The translations under genes were made by a program, and so were the position numbers. The notes below the pieces were generated by a model, which was not told the DNA's origin, searched no databases, and saw nothing but the letters and a program-made list of their open reading frames with translations. DNA of 64,000 nucleotides, taken from assembly GCA_040385525.1 (NCBI GenBank), contig JAZKHE010000011.1, positions 124,001-188,000 of the forward strand. The letters are read 5' to 3'. Positions 24,424 through 33,740 of this stretch are shown here, piece by piece. This DNA is from JAZKHE01 sp040385525. Lineage in GTDB: Bacteria > Bacteroidota > Bacteroidia > UBA4408. Within the stretch, counting starts at the first letter, position 1; every line of letters begins with the position of its first letter.

Positions 24424-25725
24424 ATGATAAAAAGAGAAAAGTCAAAAGAATTATACGATAAGGCAGTTAATTTTTTTCCGGGAGGTGTAAACTCTCCAGT
24501 TCGTGCATTTAAGTCGGTTGAAGGCACACCTTTGTTTATTCAAAAGGGGAGTGGTTCTAGAATTTGGGATGCTGATAATAATGAGTTTATTGATTACTGT
24601 TGCTCTTGGGGACCACTAATTTTAGGTCACGCTAATCAAAACGTTAAAAAAAGTATTGTTGATGCAGTTGAATTAGGAACTTCTTTTGGTGCGCCAACAA
24701 AATTAGAAAACGATTTAGCAGAACTTATTTTAACTAACAATAAATTTATTGAAAAAATTCGTTTTGTAAGTTCTGGAACAGAAGCTGTAATGAGCGCCAT
24801 TCGTTTAGCTAGAGGTTACACTAAACGAGATAAAATTTTAAAATTTGAAGGTTGTTATCATGGACACAGTGATAGTTTGTTAGTTAAGGCAGGTTCTGGA
24901 TTGGTTACTTTTGGAAACACTTCTTCTGCTGGTGTTCCCGTATCGTTTGTTAACGAAACAATTGTGGTTCCTTTAAATAATATTGATGCTGTTAAAGAAG
25001 CGTTTTCAACCTACAAAAACCAAATTGCTTGTATTATTATTGAGCCAATTCCTGCTAACAATGGCTTGTTATTGCAACACAAAGAGTTTTTAGTTGAACT
25101 AAGAAATTTGTGTACTGCAAACGGAACTTTATTATTGTTTGATGAAGTTATTTCAGGCTTTAGAATTGGTTTTGAAGGAGCTGCTGGTTATTACAATATT
25201 CAACCAGATATAATAACTTATGGTAAAATTATTGGAGGTGGTTTACCAGTAGGTGTTTATGGTGCTTCAAAAGAGATTATGAAAAGTATTTCGCCAGATG
25301 GACCAGTTTATCAAGCTGGCACTTTAAGTGGAAATCCTGTTGCAATGAGTGCAGGTTTAGCGCAACTAAAAGAATGTTTAAAGCCTGGTTTTTATGAAAG
25401 TTTAAAAACTAAAACAGATTATTTAGTAAATAAAATAACTGCTTTTGGTAAGCAACACACTATGAAATTCACAATGTATTCCATTGGAAGTATTTTTTGG
25501 ATTGCATTTACTGATAAAGATATAATTAGAGCTTCAGAAGAAATTGACCCTGCAAGTATGCAACACTTTAAAATTTTACATAGAGAATTACTTAATGCAG
25601 GAATTTATTTAGGACCATCAGGCTACGAAGTTGGTTTTGTTTCTGAAGCCCATACACAGCAAGATTTAGACAAAACAGCTGATGCGTTTTGTAACGCACT
25701 AAAAGTTGTTTTTGATGTAAAGTAA
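24424..25725 (+). CDS. hemL: Glutamate-1-semialdehyde 2,1-aminomutase
   Basis: A 433-residue class III aminotransferase-fold PLP enzyme, the usual length. It makes 5-aminolevulinate for tetrapyrroles by the C5 route. FPGGVNSPVRAF (18-29), the FEGCYHGHSD motif, the long GSGLVTFG stretch, FDEVISGFR and the PLP lysine in YGKIIGGGLPVG (near 268) are all present. It diverges from kynU-kmo and overlaps the convergent UbiA-like gene by 27 bp at its 3' end. Confidence 0.97.
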   Translation: MIKREKSKELYDKAVNFFPGGVNSPVRAFKSVEGTPLFIQKGSGSRIWDADNNEFIDYCCSWGPLILGHANQNVKKSIVDAVELGTSFGAPTKLENDLAELILTNNKFIEKIRFVSSGTEAVMSAIRLARGYTKRDKILKFEGCYHGHSDSLLVKAGSGLVTFGNTSSAGVPVSFVNETIVVPLNNIDAVKEAFSTYKNQIACIIIEPIPANNGLLLQHKEFLVELRNLCTANGTLLLFDEVISGFRIGFEGAAGYYNIQPDIITYGKIIGGGLPVGVYGASKEIMKSISPDGPVYQAGTLSGNPVAMSAGLAQLKECLKPGFYESLKTKTDYLVNKITAFGKQHTMKFTMYSIGSIFWIAFTDKDIIRASEEIDPASMQHFKILHRELLNAGIYLGPSGYEVGFVSEAHTQQDLDKTADAFCNALKVVFDVK

Positions 25726-26580
25726 TACAAAAAAAAGTATTGGTTTAAGAATCATTAATCCATCAACATAAAAAGTGAAAAAAAAGTCGTTGCTAGTTGG
25801 CAAAGACTTTTTTATTAATAAAATACAAAGTACAGAAATAATTAACTCCGTTATCCAAAACGAACTGTTCTCAAAAAAAAATAGTACCGAAAATAATAAA
25901 CCAATTAACACAAAAGCATAAGCTGTTTGTTTAGATTTTTTAATGCCAAAATTAATTGGTAAAGTTTTAATTTTATTGTGTTTGTCAATTGCAAAGTCTC
26001 TAATATCAAAAGGAATAGTTATGCTCGTAATAAATAAAAATTGTATTAAAAACAGAATATAAATTTCTTGTTTGCTGAATAAATTAAAAAAATCAATTAA
26101 AGGGAAAATTGTAATTACAGCGCTCCAAACTACTCCAACTAAAAATAATTTTGCAAAAGGTAAATCTCTTAATCTATACCAATTATTGTTTTTTTTAAAA
26201 AGCGGTGTTGAATAAAAAAACGCTAAAAAAAATGTACAACCTCCAAATACAAAATAAAATTTATTAGCAATAGAAATACCTATAATTAAACTAATTAAAG
26301 CTGCCGTAATTGTTATGCTAATTAATAATTTTTGATGATTGTCAATCCAAATATGTCTTTGCGATTGAAGATGATTTGCTTTGTTTTTAAAAGCAATAAC
26401 TCTTTGATAATTGTAAAGAAAAAGAGTTGCAAAAAAAACTAAAACGAGTGGTTGTAAATACTCTGAAAAATTTAGATTAAGAAAAAATATTGTTTCACAA
26501 GCCAATAAAAAAGCGCCTAACGAAACAAATATGTTTGTATAAATTAAAAGTTTAAGTGTTTTTTTAATCAAATAAACCAA
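25699..26580 (-). CDS. UbiA-family membrane protein with a degenerate first Asp-rich motif
   Basis: About 290 residues with eight or nine membrane segments and the UbiA-like second motif FDIRDFAIDKHNK. The first motif, normally NDxxDxxxD, reads YNYQRVIAFKNKAN here and lacks the aspartates that bind the prenyl diphosphate through Mg2+. It may be a divergent prenyltransferase or a non-catalytic relative. No ATG exists near the start: a TTG at 26580, or one at 26571 overlapping the stop of the upstream gene, must be used, suggesting translational coupling. The last 27 bp overlap hemL. Confidence 0.65.
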   Translation of the reverse strand: MVYLIKKTLKLLIYTNIFVSLGAFLLACETIFFLNLNFSEYLQPLVLVFFATLFLYNYQRVIAFKNKANHLQSQRHIWIDNHQKLLISITITAALISLIIGISIANKFYFVFGGCTFFLAFFYSTPLFKKNNNWYRLRDLPFAKLFLVGVVWSAVITIFPLIDFFNLFSKQEIYILFLIQFLFITSITIPFDIRDFAIDKHNKIKTLPINFGIKKSKQTAYAFVLIGLLFSVLFFFENSSFWITELIISVLCILLIKKSLPTSNDFFFTFYVDGLMILKPILFFVLLYIKNNF

Positions 26581-27217
26581 TTCTTTGATCTCTAAAAATA
26601 TACATTGTTGTAATGCCTACTGCTAAGCCAATTGCAGAACCTTTTAATGAACTTTGAATTCTCTTGTTTCTAACAACTTTTGTATAACCCATCAAGTACG
26701 TATCTTTTGTTAAATCTTCTGCTGTAGCACCTTTCATTTTTTTAATTTTCATCCATCTACTTCCGTTTACAAACGAATATATTCCTGGTACAACTGGCGA
26801 TAAAATTACCATTGGAGTCACCACATACGTACCAACTAAGCCCATTCCAATTCCTGTGTAAAAAGATTTTTTTGTTTTATAATGTTCATAAGCATCTTGC
26901 TGTCCTTTAATAAAATAGCGCATATCTTCTACACTAAACTCTTCGTCATTAGTAGAGTCTGGCGAATACAATAAGCTTTCTTTTCCATCGGCATATTTTA
27001 TCGAAAACACTCTTTCCGTTTCAATTCCAGATTCAAATTGTTTTCCCTTTTTGCCTATATATTGGTATTTAACTAGGTTTTTTGTGGTATCAATTACTTT
27101 TCCATAAACTTTTTGACTGTTTAAAAGTAAAATCGTGTCAAGCTGTAAACCTTGAGCTAGAGCTGTGTTAAAAAAGCTGGCAATTAAACAAATTGCACCT
27201 AAAATTCGTTTATTCAT
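26564..27217 (-). CDS. Exported protein of unknown function
   Basis: A 217-residue protein with a signal peptide (about 1-21, cut after ALA). A beta-rich segment follows (about 25-75, with LNSQKVYGKVIDTTKN and a YxxIGKKGKQFE stretch), then a helical middle and two glycine-containing hydrophobic segments (about 120-145 and 190-207). I do not recognise a named family. It is followed directly, with overlap, by the UbiA-like gene. A TATATTTG promoter box ends 4 bp before the ATG. Confidence 0.65.
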   Translation of the reverse strand: MNKRILGAICLIASFFNTALAQGLQLDTILLLNSQKVYGKVIDTTKNLVKYQYIGKKGKQFESGIETERVFSIKYADGKESLLYSPDSTNDEEFSVEDMRYFIKGQQDAYEHYKTKKSFYTGIGMGLVGTYVVTPMVILSPVVPGIYSFVNGSRWMKIKKMKGATAEDLTKDTYLMGYTKVVRNKRIQSSLKGSAIGLAVGITTMYIFRDQRIGLFD

Positions 27218-27221
27218 AAAG

Positions 27222-27229
27222 CAAATATA
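27222..27229 (-). promoter_or_regulatory. -7 promoter box (TATATTTG) next to a start codon
   Basis: Exact TAnnTTTG whose last base is 4 bp from the ATG at 27217, predicting a leaderless or nearly leaderless mRNA. Confidence 0.5.
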
Positions 27230-27281
27230 GTTTTTTTATAAACATTTATTTCTTTTCGATTAAACTATTTAGCGATATAAT

Positions 27282-27289
27282 TACTTTTG
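27282..27289 (+). promoter_or_regulatory. -7 promoter box (TACTTTTG) of gcvP
   Basis: Exact TAnnTTTG, 31 bp before the gcvP ATG. No glycine riboswitch fold is apparent in the short leader. Confidence 0.55.
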
Positions 27290-27320
27290 TATAAAATTAT
27301 TCCTCTTTTAAATTTTACTA

Positions 27321-30215
27321 ATGGCTACTTCATTATTTGAAAATCGTCACATTGGTCCACGTGAGTCTGATGTTAATTCTATGCTTAAAACAATTGGTGT
27401 TTCGTCTGTCGACGAATTAATCAATCAAACAGTTCCAGCTAATATAAGGCTAAAAGGCCCGCTAAAGCTAGATGCTCCTTTAACGGAAAGTCAGTATTTA
27501 AAAAGACTTAAAAAGATTGCTGCAAAAAATAAATTATATACTTCCTATTTAGGTTTAGGTTATTACGGTACTAATGTTCCGCCTGTTGTTCAGCGCAACA
27601 TTTTAGAAAACCCAGGCTGGTACACAGCTTACACACCCTATCAGGCAGAGATTGCGCAAGGCAGATTAGAAGCTTTATTAAATTTTCAAACTATGGTTAT
27701 TGATTTAACCGCTATGGAAATTGCAAACGCTTCGTTACTTGATGAAGCTACTGCTGCTGCCGAAGCAATGATTATGTTTTACAACAACAGAAGTAGAGAT
27801 GCTGTAAAACGTAATGCTAATAAGCTTTTTGTAGCCAACGATTGCTTTCCGCAAACTATAGATTTATTAAAAACAAGATCAAATCCAGTAGGAATTGAAT
27901 TGGTAATTGCTGATGCTGCTAGCTTTGAGTTTACTGATGAGTTTTTTGGCGCAATAATTCAATACCCAACAAAAAATGGCGAAGTAGTTGATTATACTGC
28001 TTTTGTAGCAAAAGCAAAAGCAAAAGTTGTACAAGTTGGTGTTGCTTCTGATTTGTTAGCGCTTTGTTTAGTAACGCCTCCAGGCGAATGGGGTGCCGAT
28101 GTTGTTTTTGGAAACTCGCAACGTTTTGGTGTGCCAATGGGTTATGGTGGGCCGCACGCTGCATTTTTTGCCGCTAAAGAAGATTACAAAAGAATTATGC
28201 CAGGTCGTATAATTGGTGTTTCAATAGATGCAGAAGGTAACCAAGCATTAAGAATGGCGCTTCAAACGCGCGAACAACACATTCGTAGAGATAAAGCAAC
28301 TTCAAATATTTGTACTGCACAAGCATTATTGGCTATTATGGCCAGTATGTATGCTGTTTATCATGGTCCAAACGGGTTAAAAGAAATTGCTACAAACGTT
28401 ACCAATACAACTGCTTTTTTTGCTGATAAAGTTACAGCAATGGGTTATATTGTAAAAAATAAATCGTATTTCGATACTTTAACAATTGAATTACCTTCTG
28501 CAATTTCAGCAGAAAAAATTAAAACAGAGTGCGAAAAAAATGAAATAAATATACGTATTGTTGATGAAAAAATAATTGCAGTAAGTTTTGATGAAACTAT
28601 TGAAAATGAAGAGTTGTATGCTTTGTTGCGAGTTTTCTCAAGTTTAGTTGGAAAATCTATAAATGAATTAACGCTTGTTGAAATTATTTCTAAAAAGAAT
28701 TCTTCACTTGAAAAAATGGCAAGAAAATCTGCTTACTTAACGCATCCAATTTTTAAAACCAATCACTCAGAAAGTGAAATGATGCGATACATCAAAAGAC
28801 TTGAGAATAAAGATTTATCGTTAACACACTCAATGATTTCTTTAGGTTCATGTACAATGAAATTAAATGCAGCTGCTGAGTTATATCCTATTACATGGCC
28901 CGAATTTGCTAATATTCATCCTTTTGTTCCAGTAAATCAAACAGAAGGGTACCAACAAATTTTTAATGAATTAAATAAAGATTTGTCAGAAATTACAGGC
29001 TTCGCAGCTATGTCGTTTCAACCAAATTCTGGTGCGCAAGGCGAATACGCTGGTTTATTAGTTATTAGAGAATACCACATAAACAGAAACGAAGGACATA
29101 GAAATGTTGCGTTAATTCCTTCATCTGCACATGGAACAAATCCTGCAAGTGCCGCAATGGCTGGTATGGATATAATTGTAGTAAAATGCGATGAGCTAGG
29201 AAATATAGATATTGCTGATTTAAAAGCGAAAGCAGAACAACATAAAGATAAATTATCGTGCTTAATGGTTACTTATCCATCTACGCATGGTGTTTACGAA
29301 GAAGGAATTATTGAAATAACTTCTATTATTCACGCAAACGGCGGTTTGGTTTATATGGATGGTGCTAACATGAACGCTCAAGTAGGATTAACAAGTCCTG
29401 GTAATATTGGTGCAGATGTTTGCCACTTAAATTTACACAAAACCTTTGCAATTCCGCATGGTGGTGGAGGTCCGGGTATGGGGCCAATAGGTGTTGCAGC
29501 GCATTTAGTTCCTTTTTTACCTTCACATCCATTAGTTAAAACGGGCGGAGATAAAGGTATTCATGCAGTTTCTGCTGCGCCATGGGGCAGTGCGTTAATT
29601 TTATTAATTTCTTACGCATATATAAAAATGTTGGGTACAGAAGGTGTTACCAACTCAACAAAAATGGCTATTGTAAATGCAAACTACATAAAAGAAAAAT
29701 TAAAAAATCATTACAGCACATTGTATGTTGGTAAAAACGGACGTTGTGCTCACGAAATGATTTTAGATTGCAAAACGTTTAAAACCTCTGCTGGTGTTGA
29801 AGTTGGTGATATTGCTAAACGATTGATGGATTATGGTTTTCATGCGCCAACTGTTTCTTTTCCAGTGCACGATACGGTAATGGTTGAGCCTACAGAGAGC
29901 GAGCCAAAAGCTGAGTTAGATCGTTTTTGCGAAGCAATGATTTCAATCAGAAATGAAATTGACGAGATTGCAAATGGTTCTGCATCAAAGGAAGATAACG
30001 TAATTAAAAATGCTCCACACACAGCAAAAGTTGTTATTTCTGACAAATGGGAACATGCTTACAGCAGAGAAAAAGCTGTTTATCCATTAAAATGGGTAAA
30101 AGAGGCTAAGTTTTGGCCTAGTGTTAGCCGAATTGATAATGCACACGGAGACAGACACTTAATATGCACTTGTCCATCTGTAGAAAGTTACGCAACAGAA
30201 GAAATGTTGGCTTAA
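27321..30215 (+). CDS. gcvP: Glycine dehydrogenase (decarboxylating), P-protein
   Basis: A single-chain P-protein of 964 residues, combining the two halves that are separate in many Gram-positive bacteria. It decarboxylates glycine and passes the aminomethyl group to lipoyl-H protein. It starts FENRHIGPRE (5-14); YTAYTPYQAEIAQGRLEAL and GSCTMKLNAAAE are family blocks, and the PLP lysine is in HLNLHKTFAIPHGGGGPG (near 707). The other glycine-cleavage genes are not nearby. It has its own promoter box. Confidence 0.98.
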   Translation: MATSLFENRHIGPRESDVNSMLKTIGVSSVDELINQTVPANIRLKGPLKLDAPLTESQYLKRLKKIAAKNKLYTSYLGLGYYGTNVPPVVQRNILENPGWYTAYTPYQAEIAQGRLEALLNFQTMVIDLTAMEIANASLLDEATAAAEAMIMFYNNRSRDAVKRNANKLFVANDCFPQTIDLLKTRSNPVGIELVIADAASFEFTDEFFGAIIQYPTKNGEVVDYTAFVAKAKAKVVQVGVASDLLALCLVTPPGEWGADVVFGNSQRFGVPMGYGGPHAAFFAAKEDYKRIMPGRIIGVSIDAEGNQALRMALQTREQHIRRDKATSNICTAQALLAIMASMYAVYHGPNGLKEIATNVTNTTAFFADKVTAMGYIVKNKSYFDTLTIELPSAISAEKIKTECEKNEINIRIVDEKIIAVSFDETIENEELYALLRVFSSLVGKSINELTLVEIISKKNSSLEKMARKSAYLTHPIFKTNHSESEMMRYIKRLENKDLSLTHSMISLGSCTMKLNAAAELYPITWPEFANIHPFVPVNQTEGYQQIFNELNKDLSEITGFAAMSFQPNSGAQGEYAGLLVIREYHINRNEGHRNVALIPSSAHGTNPASAAMAGMDIIVVKCDELGNIDIADLKAKAEQHKDKLSCLMVTYPSTHGVYEEGIIEITSIIHANGGLVYMDGANMNAQVGLTSPGNIGADVCHLNLHKTFAIPHGGGGPGMGPIGVAAHLVPFLPSHPLVKTGGDKGIHAVSAAPWGSALILLISYAYIKMLGTEGVTNSTKMAIVNANYIKEKLKNHYSTLYVGKNGRCAHEMILDCKTFKTSAGVEVGDIAKRLMDYGFHAPTVSFPVHDTVMVEPTESEPKAELDRFCEAMISIRNEIDEIANGSASKEDNVIKNAPHTAKVVISDKWEHAYSREKAVYPLKWVKEAKFWPSVSRIDNAHGDRHLICTCPSVESYATEEMLA

Positions 30216-30246
30216 TTGTTAAAAAACATAAGTAAGATTTTGCAAA

Positions 30247-30279
30247 TTTTGGAATTTAAGAAATTAAATATTAAATTTG
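30247..30279 (+). promoter_or_regulatory. Full Bacteroidetes promoter (TTTTGG, 19 bp, TAAATTTG)
   Basis: A -33-like TTTTGG at 30247-30252 and an exact -7 TAAATTTG at 30272-30279 with a 19 bp spacer. It predicts a start near 30286 and a roughly 37 nt leader for the secreted T9SS protein. Confidence 0.65.
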
Positions 30280-30322
30280 TTTTATTGTTAATTGAACTAA
30301 TTATAAACTTAAACTAAAAAAA

Positions 30323-33300
30323 ATGAAAAAAATTTACACGTTAGCCTCTGCTTTATTGCTTGGTTTTGGTGTTTCTTTTGCTCAAAATGCTTCAAGCTCT
30401 CTTAAAGCAGCTAAAAGCATTAGAACTATTCCGCAAGAGAATTCAACCCAAGATACAAGATTAAAAGTTGGAAAAGCTGCACACCAATCAATTGTTGGTA
30501 AAAGCAGAACTGCTTTGTCAACTGCAAAAGCAACACCTTTTTATACTCACGATTTTTCTGCAACAGACGCAACATCTTGGACTCCAGCTTCAGATAACGT
30601 AGACGTTATGTGGAATATTAGTAGTGTTAGTGATATTGATGCAGGCTATTTTTTTGGTGCTTCTCAAGGCGAGTATGCTTGGATTAACTCTGATGCTGCA
30701 GGATCTGGTGGTGGTGCTTACGATGCTACTATAACATCTCCTGTTATTGATTGCTCATCTCAATCATCAGTTTCGTTGTCATTTAAACAAATTTATCGCT
30801 CATATGCAGAAACTACTGCAATTGAAGTAAGTAATGATGGTGGTGCAAACTTTACTTCTTTTCCTTGTAACACTACAGGTACAGATTTAGGGGATGATGT
30901 AACACCTGATGTTTTTACTTTGAATATTTCTTCAGTAGCTGCAAGTCAAACTAACGTTGTTATTCGTATTAGAATAACTGGAGATTGGGACTGGTATTGG
31001 TCTATTGATGATGTAGCTTTATCTGGTTTAGATCCTTATGATTTAGCTATTGCAGCCCCTATTTTAACTCAATATGAAGCTTATTCTGGACTTTTAGGAA
31101 TGGCGAATACAATGACACCTCGTTCTCAAAGAGATTCAGTTTTAATTTGGGCAGAATGTTCAAATATTGGAGCTAACGATCAAGATTACCAATTAAACGC
31201 AAAAGTTAACTTGGGTGCTAGTCCTGATTTGTATGATGCTACGGGGAGTTATTCTGATCAAATTGGAAATGCAGCTTCTGTAAGTGGTGATATAGATACT
31301 TTGTACGCTACTGACGATTTTTTAGATGGTAGACATTTAATGGGTGGAACTTTAGGTACAGTTGGTACATATACTATTACACAAACTGTTTTATCTACTT
31401 TTACTGACGCTAATACAGCTGATAATAGTATGACAAGTACTTATATGATTACTGATACTGTAATGGCAAAAGAAAAAGGAGTTATTGAGTTCTTTACCTA
31501 CGCTGTATCTAACGATACAGGTACGCCTACATTAAGTTCAAACTCAAACCGTCCTACAAGAATAGGAAATGCATTTTATATTAAAAATGCTGGTAAAGCT
31601 AAATCTGTTTCTTTTGTAATCTCAAACAGAACAGTAACAGGTACAAGATACAGAGTTCAGTTATATAAATTAGATTTAAGTGGGCCTACTGCTACATGGG
31701 TATTAGAGGGCTCAAGTTCAACTTATACTTCTACGGCTGGCGATAAGCCAACTGTATTCGTACCTAGTAATAAATGGATAACTATTGGCTTTCCTTCTTC
31801 TATAGATTTAACTTCAGAAACTGAATACATGGCTGCAGTTGAACGAATTTGGGATCCTACATTAACTACTACTGCAACTTTTGGAGGTAGTGTTTTTTCT
31901 GGTAGTGGAGAAGCTAATAGCAATAGTTTTTTTGTAGATAATGATGTTACTTGGGTTTGGGGTTATGATTTAAACAACAACGTTTGGTCAGATCAGCCAT
32001 ATTTCTATAATCAGAATGATATTGCTTTGATTCGACTTAATACAGTTGAGTGTGATATGATGATAGCTTCAGCAACTCCAACTCAGCCAACTTGTAATTT
32101 ATCTAACGGTTCAATAGCTGTTTCTACTTCAGGTGGAAATACTCCATATTCTTATACTTGGTCTCCAATAGCTTTAGGAACTAACGTTGCTACCGCTACT
32201 GGTTTAGGAGCTGGAACTTATAATGTTATTGTAACCGATAAATATGGTTGTGCTAAAACTTTAGTTTCTACATTAACTAATGTAGGAGCTTCAACAACTG
32301 TATCTACTACTTTTACACAATCTACAAGTTGTTCTGCGGCTAATGGTGACGCAACAGTAACTTTTGTTTCTGGCCCTGCTATTACTTCTTATTCTTGGTC
32401 TAACGGACAAACTACAGCTACTGCTGTTGGTTTAGATGGCGGAACATATATTGTAACTTTTACTAACGTTGACGGATGTAAAGGAACTGCTTCACAAATT
32501 GTTACAGAGGCTGGTTCGCCAGCATTAACTTTGAGCGCTACAGCATCTACTCCGGTAGCTTGTTTTGGTGGTAATGGTTCTGTTCAAGTTTCTTTATCAG
32601 GTGCTCCAGCTTATCCAGTTAACTTTACTTTAGGTACTAATAGTTTAAGTGGATCTGCTCCAGTTACATTTACTGTTGCAGCAAATTCTTATGCTTTATC
32701 TGCTGTAGATGCTAATGGTTGTAATTTTACAGCTTCAAACTTTGTATTAACTCAACCTGCACAATTAGTAAATGGTACTGCGGCTAAAACAAACATTAAT
32801 TGTTTTGGTGAAGCAACTGGTTCTATTTCTATTACAGGAGTTACTGGTGGTACAACTCCATATTCTTACATTTGGGGAGGTTCAGCTACTGGAACTAATA
32901 CAACTGGAAGCATAGCTAGCTTAGCAGCTGGTACTTATACTATTACAGTAAAAGATGCTAATAATTGTGCTGCTTCTGGCTCAATAGCTAACCAAGTTTT
33001 AACTCAACCTGCTACTCTTGTTTCATTATCTGTGGTAGATGTTTTATTAACTGGTACAAGAAGAGTTAAATTAAGTATTACTGGTGGTGTTGCTCCATAT
33101 TCAATTACTTCTGCTGGAACTACTGTTTCACCTTCTACAGCTGGTGCTGCAGGAGAAATTATCGTGTCTCTAGGTGCTGGTGGTGATAGAGTAATTAAAG
33201 TTACTGATGCTAATGGTTGTTTTGTTGAAGAAACAGCTTTAAGCGTAGGCTTAAAAGAAGTAGCTTCTGTAAACAACTTATCTGTTTACCCTAACCCAAC

Positions 33301-33520
33301 TGAAAATAACGTTACTATTAGCTTTAATTCAACTGAAGCTAAAAATGTAACTGTTAAATTAGTTAGCTTAAACGGTCAAGAAATATTTACTCAAGAATTG
33401 CCTCAATTCGTTGGTGAGTATTCTAAAACTGTAAACTTGTCAACTCAAGCTCAAGGAGTTTACTTCTTGCAAATTGTTTCTGACAAAAACGTAACAACTA
33501 AAAAAGTAGTTAAGTTATAA
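30323..33520 (+). CDS. Secreted T9SS protein with MAM/LamG-like domain and SprB-like repeats
   Basis: A 1065-residue exported protein. After a signal peptide (about 1-20, cut near SFAQ) comes a jelly-roll domain of the MAM or choice-of-anchor type (about 70-240, with FYTHDFSA and WYWSIDDVAL), a beta-rich middle, four or five SprB-like Ig repeats (about 590-980, each with a cysteine near the start and a second one in D-NGC), and a type A T9SS sorting domain (about 987-1065, with VYPNPTENN and GVYFLQI). It is therefore expected to be exported by the type IX system and attached to or released from the surface. Ligand unknown. A strong promoter and a bidirectional terminator bracket it. Confidence 0.88.
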   Translation: MKKIYTLASALLLGFGVSFAQNASSSLKAAKSIRTIPQENSTQDTRLKVGKAAHQSIVGKSRTALSTAKATPFYTHDFSATDATSWTPASDNVDVMWNISSVSDIDAGYFFGASQGEYAWINSDAAGSGGGAYDATITSPVIDCSSQSSVSLSFKQIYRSYAETTAIEVSNDGGANFTSFPCNTTGTDLGDDVTPDVFTLNISSVAASQTNVVIRIRITGDWDWYWSIDDVALSGLDPYDLAIAAPILTQYEAYSGLLGMANTMTPRSQRDSVLIWAECSNIGANDQDYQLNAKVNLGASPDLYDATGSYSDQIGNAASVSGDIDTLYATDDFLDGRHLMGGTLGTVGTYTITQTVLSTFTDANTADNSMTSTYMITDTVMAKEKGVIEFFTYAVSNDTGTPTLSSNSNRPTRIGNAFYIKNAGKAKSVSFVISNRTVTGTRYRVQLYKLDLSGPTATWVLEGSSSTYTSTAGDKPTVFVPSNKWITIGFPSSIDLTSETEYMAAVERIWDPTLTTTATFGGSVFSGSGEANSNSFFVDNDVTWVWGYDLNNNVWSDQPYFYNQNDIALIRLNTVECDMMIASATPTQPTCNLSNGSIAVSTSGGNTPYSYTWSPIALGTNVATATGLGAGTYNVIVTDKYGCAKTLVSTLTNVGASTTVSTTFTQSTSCSAANGDATVTFVSGPAITSYSWSNGQTTATAVGLDGGTYIVTFTNVDGCKGTASQIVTEAGSPALTLSATASTPVACFGGNGSVQVSLSGAPAYPVNFTLGTNSLSGSAPVTFTVAANSYALSAVDANGCNFTASNFVLTQPAQLVNGTAAKTNINCFGEATGSISITGVTGGTTPYSYIWGGSATGTNTTGSIASLAAGTYTITVKDANNCAASGSIANQVLTQPATLVSLSVVDVLLTGTRRVKLSITGGVAPYSITSAGTTVSPSTAGAAGEIIVSLGAGGDRVIKVTDANGCFVEETALSVGLKEVASVNNLSVYPNPTENNVTISFNSTEAKNVTVKLVSLNGQEIFTQELPQFVGEYSKTVNLSTQAQGVYFLQIVSDKNVTTKKVVKL

Positions 33521-33542
33521 TACAATAAATAGTTCAATAAAA

Positions 33543-33576
33543 AAGCCTCGTTCCGATAGATATCGGAACGGGGCTT
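33543..33576. terminator. Strong hairpin terminator after the T9SS protein
   Basis: Stem AAGCCTCGTTCCGAT/ATCGGAACGGGGCTT (one mismatch) with T run on the plus side and A run on the minus side, so it can act in both directions. Confidence 0.85.
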
Positions 33577-33690
33577 TTTTTATGCCTAAAGATTTTTAAT
33601 TACTTGTGTCAATAAGAAAATGGATTGAATTCTTTTTTAGCCAATTAAATAGCCTAAGTACGAAATCTAGAAAATAGTAAACAAAAAAAA

Positions 33691-33712
33691 ACAGACACTA
33701 TTTGGTGTCTGT
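33691..33712 (-). terminator. Rho-independent terminator of fbp
   Basis: Perfect 8 bp stem ACAGACAC/GTGTCTGT followed on the minus strand by nine T. Confidence 0.85.
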
Positions 33713-33740
33713 TTTTTTATTAAATGTAATTAGCTAGTTA

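Noticed and set aside
27230..27320. Glycine riboswitch before gcvP
   Set aside because: The spacer is about 100 bp, is shared with a divergent promoter, and shows no tandem aptamer-like structure.
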